A DNA stretch of 64,000 nucleotides from Gamsiella multidivaricata (taxonomy: Eukaryota > Mortierellomycota > Mortierellomycetes > Mortierellales > Mortierellaceae): the NCBI RefSeq assembly GCF_025024155.1, contig NW_026251711.1, positions 496,001-560,000 of the forward strand, in the 5' to 3' direction. Positions 56,412 to 64,000 of the stretch are shown in pieces (the stretch's first letter is position 1; the number at the start of each line of letters is the position of its first letter). The position numbers and the translations under genes are program-made. Below the pieces are notes generated by a model. The model saw only the letters and a program-made list of their open reading frames with translations. It had not been told where the DNA came from and made no database searches.

Positions 56412-59400
56412 ATGACCCCGCAGGTCAAGGACCTTAACGAGTTCCTCGCCCTCGCTGCTCCACCTCCCACTCAGTCTTACAGCACCACTGCTTCTGCTTC
56501 TGTTTCCACAGTATCGGCTGCCTCCTTCTTTGACGACATCTCTCATCTCGACAGCAGCGATTTCACTTCAAATAACGATCCAGCCAACTCCTCTTCCTCC
56601 TCATCCCCCACCACCCCTCAAAATGCTATCGCCACCACAGCAGCAACGACGCTCACACCTATGCAGCTCGTCGCTCTTTCGAACCTCAAGCTCAACAATG
56701 ACATGTTCTCGAACCGGTCCCTCTCCATCCATCGACGTATCCTCGTCAAGAACTTCTTAACACTTCTCTACCAACTCAACCCGCCCATGGACTGGTCACA
56801 GATGCAAATGCCTCAAATCGATTATGGGGGGGACGACTTTGGAAGTGACACACCCGGAGACGACGAAAGCATGTTACTGCGAGAGGACGAACAAAGCGGG
56901 TGGATGGAACGTACCCTCAATGCGGCTGGACTCTCCGATGACAAGGACGACGACAGAGCGTCTTCGCAGGTATGGTGTTTGTCGTGCGACTTTGCCCACT
57001 TGAAATGATAATGGAATGGATACGACCATGCACACAACACACCGTACGAGTTGTCGAAGAGGTGGGGCAATATGTATTCTAATCCAACGGCCATGTTCCT
57101 TATTCACACATCTGATAATGAAAACATGATAGAGATGCGACTCACAGGCCACATCTAATTCCACACCCTTTACCTCAACCAATCCTCCTCCCTCCCCACT
57201 TGTCATCCCGTCGCGTACGACCTCGTCTGCACACTCTACACCCTTACTCACAAACGCGGACAAATTATCGTCATCATCGCCATCATCTTCTTCATCATCA
57301 ACAAGAACAGCAGCAACAACAGCACCAATAGCAGCATCAAAGGCAATATCATTAACAACTACAGGAACGGCATCTTCCGCAATAGGAAGTCCGGAAGCAG
57401 ATGTCCCGCTGCCTCGACCAAAATCTACAGAGCTGCCCCAGTCCCTGCACTCGTACCTCTCGACTGTTTTTGATGTCAATTGGTCGGTCGAACTGCCTAG
57501 CAAGGAGGACCTCCTCTTCACCTCAACTTCATCGTCTTCCTCACTGGGTTCTGGACAGTCCTCGTTGTCCACATCGTCTCCTATGGCTCAAAAGCGCAGG
57601 TCAATCTCGGCTGCCTCGGGTTTGTCCTCAGTATCGAACGCGAGCACGTACGCATCTCCGTCTGAACCCACTACTACATCTGCAAGGTCATCAACAACCT
57701 CGACTTCGTCTTTACTCTCATCAATGTCTGTAGCATCGAGCGTTTCCTCAGTCAACAGCGCCAGCAGCAACATCAATGCGGCAGCAAAGGACACACTTAA
57801 GAAGCCCACGATTGCAGGATTGGACGACAGCAGTGTGACTCGAGTAACAAATGCTTCGCCCATGACGACGACAATAACAACTCCTCTGGTCCGCAAGTCG
57901 TCCCTGTCATCGAATCAAACCCGGGTCACCAACCCTGGCGGCAACAATGCAGCTCTTAATAACGGTAACAATGCGGCTCCTAGTGGTGGTAACAGCAGGA
58001 AGTCCAGTACCAATGGTCATGCAAAGCCCATGCTCGTCCCGGGAAGGCGGTCGTCTTTGCTCCAGACCGGTCATATGCCGCCAGCCCTTTCACCACCTAG
58101 CAGCAATGGCAACAGCAACACAAATGCGAACAACAATAACAATAACAGCCTCGGCAGAATGAACAGTGCCACAGCATCAACGGTTCCGCAGCAGGAACAG
58201 ACGCATTCCGGAATGCCAGCGCCTACATCGTCGCCATCGCCATCGCCGACCTCAGCGCCACTACCTTCGCTGTCGCCACCCTCGCAGTTTGCATCCGCGT
58301 TTACATCGCCGGCGACATCGCCGACACTGCATCCAATCAAACCAGCGTTCTCGAGGAGAACATCGTCCTTGCCGGCCGAGCGACCCAAGCCCATCCAGCG
58401 TACACCCAGCAGCGAAAGCAATCTGTCGATCTCTTCTGCACCTCAACCAGCGGTTACAGGATCTGCAGCAGGAACATTGGCATTATCACCGACACCCACA
58501 TCGACGACACTGTCGGTCCCACAGGCGAGCATCATTGGACTGCCTCGACCACTGCTGAACCCAACACCTTCTTCGGCCTTGTTGTCGAGCTCACCACCTT
58601 CACCACCCACACTGGTCCCTTCGCCGACGACGTCGATTGGACAGTCGCCTTTGCAGATGGCGACGACGCCTCATCCTTATATGCGCTCGTTGTCGGATGA
58701 TCATTTGCTCACACGACCGGGTATACCCCAGGGGATGAACAATCGACCTATGGATTCAGGAAGATCACCATCGCCCTCGCCATCGATTTTTGCGGCAGTA
58801 CCGATTTCAGAACCACTAGCGGCAACAGGAAGTGCTTCCTCACGTTCGTCTACGCTTTCAAGACCCTCGCCGACATATCTCTTGAAGGCGTCGAAATCTA
58901 GTCCGTGCCTGGTATCTGGATCCGAGGGTAATTCTCAGGAAGATGTATCTTCGTCGTTTGCGGCAATGCCAGATCTATATGCTCAGCAGCAATACCATCA
59001 ATCATACCAGCAGCAGCAGCAGCAGCAGAAACAACAACAACAACATTATGCCATGTCAGGACAGCTTTCAGGAGGAGGAAGTGGGTCAGTAGGTTCGAGT
59101 CAGGCGCCGAAACCGCTGGTGAGGACGAGCTCTCGTCGGGGAATGGGCATGTCTCCGGCGGCTGGAGTGGCGGCGCCGAGCCAGGGGGCTATGAACATCA
59201 GTGCTCCTTTGCCGTTGATCCCGAATAATAATTCGTATAATGACTATGGCGCATATGAGCACCATGGAAGTCCCTATGGTGGTAGTGAAAATGGAAACGG
59301 ACGACATGGGTATGCGCAGAGTATGGGCCATGGTGGCGGGCATAAGGCAAGTCGAAGTCAGGGAGCAGGAGGAGTAGTAGCGGTGGTGGACAATAAGCCT

Positions 59401-59472
59401 GTGGGTGCAGGACGATGGAGTTCAATGAAGATGATGCTTGGACTTCGGGTTGGGCAGAGCGCCAAGGGTTGA
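56412..59472 (+). CDS. Large Ser/Pro/Thr-rich disordered protein with polyQ
   Basis: Two exons, 56412-56969 and 57148-59472, join in phase 0 and encode 960 residues. A short ordered segment is seen at residues about 82-125 (LTPMQLVALSNLKLNNDMFS, HRRILVKNFLTLLYQLNPP). FDVNWSVELPSKEDLLFTS is another non-repetitive patch. The rest is low-complexity: Ser, Thr, Pro and Asn runs, KPIQRTPSSESNLSIS, and a Gln tract near the C-terminus (YHQSYQQQQQQQKQQQQHY). It ends with a basic segment (GRWSSMKMMLGLRVGQSAKG). No signal peptide or membrane segment is seen. The hydrophobic helix pair with a following Ser/Pro-rich region resembles fungal signalling or cell-polarity scaffolds, but no family is recognised. 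The start was chosen as the first ATG giving the non-repetitive N-terminus MTPQVKDLNEFLALAA. Confidence 0.8.
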
Positions 59473-59613
59473 ATACTTAGTGTGAAGAAGTTCAGCTGGA
59501 AACCGTTCATTCATTTTATTCATGGAGCCATGTGGATTTGAGATCTGCGAGCACTTTTTTGATGATTTTCATACCCGCCATGTACATTACTCGAACAAAA
59601 AGCAACAAAAAAA

Positions 59614-59635
59614 AACGAACGAACGAACGAACGAA
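59614..59635. repeat. AACG tetranucleotide repeat
   Basis: About five tandem aacg units follow an A-run between the two convergent genes. Non-coding. Confidence 0.85.
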
Positions 59636-59895
59636 ATAAAAAATGAAAATCAATTGACAGCTCGCCTTGAGCGCGATCCTTTGAAGGGTTCCTGATGGAT
59701 TACTGTTTTCGCTTCTTCTCGGTTTTTCTGAGGAACTGCATGTTTTCGTTTTTATTGCATATCTTTGTGCAACTTGAGAACTCTGCTTGCTAGATCTCCT
59801 CGCCTGGTATTTCTTACTAGATTTGTTCAATTGGCGATTTATACATGTGTCAAATTGGATGAGGGCTGATTTGCTGTGTTGGGCGAAGCAATTGA

Positions 59896-60773
59896 CTAAT
59901 TCTTGAGAAGCGATTGGGCGTAGGCGGTGACGATACCATCGGGCTCGATGTAGTCCAACTGGGGGTGGACCGTCAGGGCCTGGAGGGTGTTGTCGGGAAG
60001 CTCGGCTGCGAAACCCAACAACGCGGTCGTGTATCTTTGGGTGATTTTGCCGCCTACGGAAGAGAAGGAGGGGAGGGTTTAGAGGGAGTTGACAATGGTT
60101 ACCGGGTATTTGTAGCAGGAAAAAAAAAAAAAAAAAGAATCGATGCGCTTGCGTTAATAAAATGGGCACATGATTATAAAGAAAAGCGCGTGCTAGCGGG
60201 GAAGGAGGAGGGGTCTGCATGCATGAATAATAATAAAAAAAAGGTTGGGTCATCCATGTAGCCGCATCCTGCTGTTGTTCTCACGCTCGTCAGCATACGT
60301 TAGTTTTCCACGGTGCGTTTTTCCTGGTGAAACACAGAACAAGGCGCAAACATTTTGGCCAAGAGGAAAGGACCATCATCGCCAAGGAGCAACTGTAGCA
60401 AGAATGAAATGCGTGTCAGTTGCAAACATACCCTGGGAGAGCACATCGTCCTCAGCAGCCTTGATGTCCTCGGCCGAGGTGCCAGACTTGAAGATGACCA
60501 TGACCTTATTGACGCCGTTGACATGAGTATCCATAGTCTGAGGAATTGTCGAGGGCGCAGTACCGGGGGGCGTGACCAAGGACTTGGCAGTGTTCGAGCC
60601 AGGGGTCTGGGTGCCCACGGGGAGGACCGAGGCGGAGAAGGCGTTAGCGGAGGTATTGGCTGTGGGTGAGGAGAGACATGAGTGAGAAACCGGTGTTTGT
60701 TGGGCAGGAGCATTGGGTGTATGGAGCAGTTGAGTGTAATACGGAGTAGGGCCAATGGGGACTTACAGGTCAT
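59896..60773 (-). CDS. I9-type subtilisin inhibitor (propeptide-like, Pbi2 family)
   Basis: Three exons, 60773-60767 (7 nt, ATG ACC T), 60659-60432 and 60053-59896, encode 130 residues. The C-terminal 80 residues form an Inhibitor_I9 domain: NKVMVIFKSGTSAEDIKAAE, then GGKITQRYTTALLGFAAELP, LQALTVHPQLDYIEPDGIVT. The DYIEPDGIVT strand mirrors SYVEQDQIVT at the end of the subtilisin propeptide at 7876. Free-standing I9 proteins such as yeast Pbi2 inhibit vacuolar proteinase B and also act in vacuole fusion. The Ser/Thr-rich N-terminal 50 residues lack a signal peptide, so it is likely cytosolic, and its direct target is more probably a vacuolar subtilisin than the secreted ones here. The second intron is long (378 bp). 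Confidence 0.88.
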
Positions 60774-61590
60774 AGCGATGATTTGCTTTATTTTGTTGCT
60801 TTTTGCTGTTCCTGAGTGTGCTGGTGCGAGTGAATGAGAACTGGAATGATGAAGAAGAGAGATGCATGCAATCAATGGAGGCAGAGGGGGGGCATTTTAT
60901 ACCATTTCTACTTTGCTAAGCTCGTTCTACTTTGCTAAGCTCGTGCCCAGCCCATGACGTCGTTGCTGCAAGGTCGCGCCCTTGGGCAGCCCAGCCTCGA
61001 TCTTGACGACGTGTCGCGGGGCGCAGGACCAATCACTGGACGCGTTGCATGGTTTAAAAAGAAATAAGTCGTTTGTGTCTGTGCCCATCACGTTTACGGC
61101 CCTTGTCATCGGGTCATTTTTTTTATTTTTTGTATTCGCGTTCTTCTGTCTCCTTGAACCACATATACACATGTACAGCTTGAAGATTGGACAAGCGGAT
61201 ACGGATGAAGTTGAAGTGCCTTGATTGAAAATCTACTATTAAAAAAAATAAAATGGATCCTCCTACTGTAGGGGGTTTTTTTTCTGTTTCTTTTACACAA
61301 CTCGTCGACTGCGATTCGCGTATCTCGGTCATCATCACAGCCATAGTTCACCGACATTTACCTCTCGAGTCAAATGACCCTGCAAAGCACAGTCGGTCCA
61401 TCCACAGTCGCTTTGAGACAGGTCAACAATTACCACACCATCAGCGTGTCAAAAATATTAAAGCATCCATGTATTCTTTTCATTCCCTTTATAATTGTTA
61501 GCACCCTCATACCCTAAAAGTAGTCCAGTAGTGTCCGATTCATAGCGCCAGGATCCACCGCGGGGGCCAGGGCAGAAGACTTATAAAAAA

Positions 61591-61698
61591 CTTGTCTCTC
61601 AAGTCGATCGATCCTATAAATCTATCAGCCTTAACTAGCAATACTCTGCTACAGTCATCCTTTTCATCAAAGTAGAACTGACTCATAGTTGCCAAAAG
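61591..61698 (-). repeat. Dispersed 108-bp repeat, copy 2 (partner at 40471-40578)
   Basis: This is the reverse complement match of 40471-40578, same length, about 80% identical by eye, with 25 of 36 residues of the shared frame conserved. The frame reads LLATMSQFYFDEKDDCSRVL here. Confidence 0.65.
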
Positions 61699-61904
61699 GT
61701 GTATCATATTCCCTGGGGTTAGGCCCCAGGGTACCAGGGCAAAAGGCAAAGAAAGAGACCATTTAGGCCCTTTAATAGATGCTTAATAACTAAGAATTAT
61801 TTCACTTCGGTGTTACAGGAAATCGGAATCGGGGCAAGATAGGGTAGGCTTGTAGGGAGGGTAAGGTAAGTGCAAGGTGGGGCACGGTGGATAGGCGGCG
61901 GGGT

Positions 61905-61931
61905 GGGGGGGGGGGGGGGGGGGGGGGGGGG
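61905..61931. repeat. G27 homopolymer
   Basis: 27 consecutive G follow a G-rich segment (ggcggcggggt). The tract could form a G-quadruplex and is likely to be unstable or miscounted in assembly. Confidence 0.9.
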
Positions 61932-62286
61932 AGAGAGGTAAGGCAGCTAGATAGGTAAATAGGGATCGGAGTGGAAGGGAGACGGAGGGCAAGTGGAATA
62001 AACTTCATTCAAGTCGCAAAAGGCACTAGATCTTTCTCTGAGTGTTCGGAACCGCTTTATTATTCATGATATCCTTCGCGTTTATATACAGAAGCAGGGT
62101 CCGGATCGACGCCGCGCTGACTAATCCTCAAGTTTAAATGCAAATGGAGAGCGTGAATGGGATAGAAATGAGATGGGAAACATCCGGGAGCCGGTCGGGT
62201 TTGGGCGCAGCTCAAACAAACATAGTGCAAAAAGTAACGAGTGGTAAAAGAAAAAATCGTGCAGATAAGGAGGGTGTGCAATTATA

Positions 62287-63129
62287 TTTTTTTTTTTTTT
62301 TTTTATTCAACATGGCCTCCGAGAGAGAACAATCAGTGCTGGTTTCCTAGTGAATAGTCTCTGAGACTTGTGTCTATCTGGCCCTAAATCTTCTAGTGTG
62401 GCAGTCGCACCATCTCCAACAACTTCACTGTAACCTCCCTAAGCGTCCCGAGGTCTTTCTCCTGCGATCCGCTCGGCTAGCTGGCAGGCTCCTCACCTGC
62501 TAATCTGCCAAGACCATCTCTCCAATTGTAACCTGTACATCTGGGAGATGGTCTTGGTTTCTTGAGAGCACGGAATCCGTTCTACTGGCTTGCGAGCCGA
62601 ATCCTCTACTATTGTAACATTTCCTCCACCTCCTCGTCCCGTCTTTCCTCCACCTGAGGTCACTGGATGTGAGCTCAGATTAGCCTATTATAAAGTGGGC
62701 CTACTCACTTTTGAACTTATACCTGTAACCCCGGCAGGGGTAGCTAAGACGCATGCTGCCAGTGCAGTGGAATAACTTGTACACCCTGGTGTATAGCTGG
62801 GAAGTTCTGAACCAGCGCCTCTCGAAGTCCGGAGGCTAGCGCAAGGGCGAAATTTATTCTGAGCATTTTGTCAAGCGTTAAGGAAGGGGAAAGGAAACCC
62901 ACAACGATTACATGGGGTAGTGCCACTCAATGTGGGGGTCGCCGGGGAAAGGAAACCCACATAACTGAAGTGGGGTAGTACGCCCGACTCATGCTCCAAA
63001 TAAATTTCTATGCGTAGCACATATTACTGTGCTTTAACCAGGGCTCGAACCTGGTCCCTTCGCGTTACAAGGGAGGTGCCCTGACCAGTATGCTAACTGA
63101 GCCATCGGGCCTAGGGTGTGCAATTATAG
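62287..63129 (-). mobile_element. tRNA-headed retroelement, copy 2
   Basis: On the minus strand this copy runs from the tRNA-like head (about 63110-63030) to a poly(A) tail seen as T18 at 62287-62304. It is nearly identical to 36951-37792; single-base differences include one in the fccacc/cctcc tract near 62630 and one near 62501. The 16-mer tataattgcacaccct (minus strand) lies at both ends: 63113-63128 at the head and 62271-62286 just past the tail, like a target-site duplication. Confidence 0.8.
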
Positions 63130-64000
63130 TTTTTTTTTTTTTTTATTCAACATGGCCTCCGAGAGAGAACAATCAGTGCTGGTTTCCTAGTGAATAGTCT
63201 CTGAGACTTGTGTCTATCTGGCCCTAAATCTTCTAGTGTGGCAGTCGCACCATCTCCAACAACTTCACTGTAACCTCCCTAAGCGTCCCGAGGTCTTTCT
63301 CCTGCGATCCGCTCGGCTAGCTGGCAGGCTCCTCACCTGCAAATCTGCCAAGACCATCTCTCCAATTGCAACCTGTACATCTGGGAGATGGTCTTGGTTT
63401 CTTGAGAGCACGGAATCCGTTCTACTGGCTTGCGAGCCGAATCCTCTACTATTGTAACATTTCCTCCTCCTCCTCGTCCCGTCTTTCCTCCACCTGAGGT
63501 CACTGGATGTGAGCTCAGATTAGCCTATTATAAAGTGGGCCTACTCACTTTTGAACTTATACCTGTAACCCCGGCAGGGGTAGCTAAGACGCATGCTGCC
63601 AGTGCAGTGGAATAACTTGTACACCCTGGTGTATAGCTGGGAAGTTCTGAACCAGCGCCTCTCGAAGTCCGGAGGCTAGCGCAAGGGCGAAATTTATTCT
63701 GAGCATTTTGTCAAGCGTTAAGGAAGGGGAAAGGAAACCCACAACGATTACATGGGGTAGTGCCACTCAATGTGGGGGTCGCCGGGGAAAGGAAACCCAC
63801 ATAACTGAAGTGGGGTAGTACGCCCGACTCATGCTCCAAATAAATTTCTATGCGTAGCACATATTACTGTGCTTTAACCAGGGCTCGAACCTGGTCCCTT
63901 CGCGTTACAAGGGAGGTGCCCTGACCAGTATGCTAACTGAGCCATCGGGCCTAGGGTGTGCAATTATAGATTCATTCAATTAAGGGTATGTGCAATTAGG
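63130..64000 (-). mobile_element. tRNA-headed retroelement, copy 3 (runs to window edge)
   Basis: This copy is in tandem with copy 2 with a unit length of 840 bp. Its poly(A) tail is T15 at 63130-63144 and abuts the 16-mer at the head of copy 2. Its own head lies near 63870-63955, followed by the 16-mer at 63953-63968 and then 32 bp identical to the left flank of copy 1 (36919-36950). The copy may continue past the window end. The anticodon arm and Pol III boxes are unchanged. Confidence 0.8.

Larger units (their letters stand above)
60774..62286. other. Intergenic, repeat-bearing region
   Basis: No gene is supported. It contains a 108-bp dispersed repeat (61591-61698), a G27 homopolymer (61905-61931), a duplicated gctaagctcg...ctactttgc motif near 60910-60945, and ends with the 16-mer agggtgtgcaattata (62271-62286) that flanks the first minus-strand retroelement copy. 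Confidence 0.5.

Noticed and set aside
59914..60261. Plus-strand gene over the I9 inhibitor
   Set aside because: Gly-rich frame opposite the inhibitor's last exon and intron. The minus-strand inhibitor is recognisable and fully spliced.
1..64000. CRISPR array, operon or prokaryotic elements
   Set aside because: The repeats seen are microsatellites or retroelements, and all genes are spliced eukaryotic genes.

Overview
This is nuclear DNA from a filamentous fungus. Genes carry many short GT-AG introns, mostly about 80-140 bp. Two secreted subtilisins have proteinase-K-type features. Conserved eukaryotic housekeeping genes (FUN30/SMARCAD1, dynactin p62, HEATR5/Laa1, elongin C, SCOC, Erg27-like reductase) are interspersed with decaying lineage-specific genes. 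The overall style (subtilisin paralogs, F-box/LRR relics, tandem FAD-monooxygenases, moderate GC) suggests an early-diverging lineage, most likely Mortierella-like. That placement is an inference; no rRNA or other marker is present.

Layout. Positions 1-3400 hold the end of one gene and one or two minus-strand genes. A gene-poor stretch of about 4.3 kb follows. Positions 7700-14730 hold two TATA-driven secreted subtilisins (one with an intron, one without), separated by a decayed ORF. Positions 15200-18460 hold two broken minus-strand genes. Positions 18650-30400 are a dense housekeeping block: a mitochondrial membrane coiled-coil protein, an acidic protein, a Nudix hydrolase, an Erg27-like sterol reductase, SCOC and the FUN30 remodeller. 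Positions 31800-36600 are a tandem array of FAD monooxygenases that decays from left to right: one intact gene, one with three nonsense codons, one relic. Positions 36780-41250 are repeat-rich: tRNA-Leu, a tRNA-headed retroelement, a 5'-truncated LINE and a diverged tandem repeat. Positions 41250-44000 hold a multi-exon pseudogene. Positions 44500-55570 are a second housekeeping block: elongin C, dynactin p62 and HEATR5. Positions 56400-60800 hold a large Ser-rich protein and a small I9-type protease inhibitor. The window ends in two tandem, inverted copies of the tRNA-headed element.

Themes. Vesicle-traffic and motor genes cluster: DCTN4 and HEATR5 are divergent from a shared promoter of about 300 bp, and SCOC lies upstream. 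The window encodes both subtilisins with I9 propeptides and a free-standing I9 inhibitor that could act on such proteases. The least described item is the tRNA-headed, poly(A)-tailed element of about 840 bp. It is present in three near-identical copies, and a recurring 16-bp AATTGCA-containing sequence marks their junctions.

All exon boundaries were assigned by eye from splice motifs and reading frame. No alignment or database search was run.
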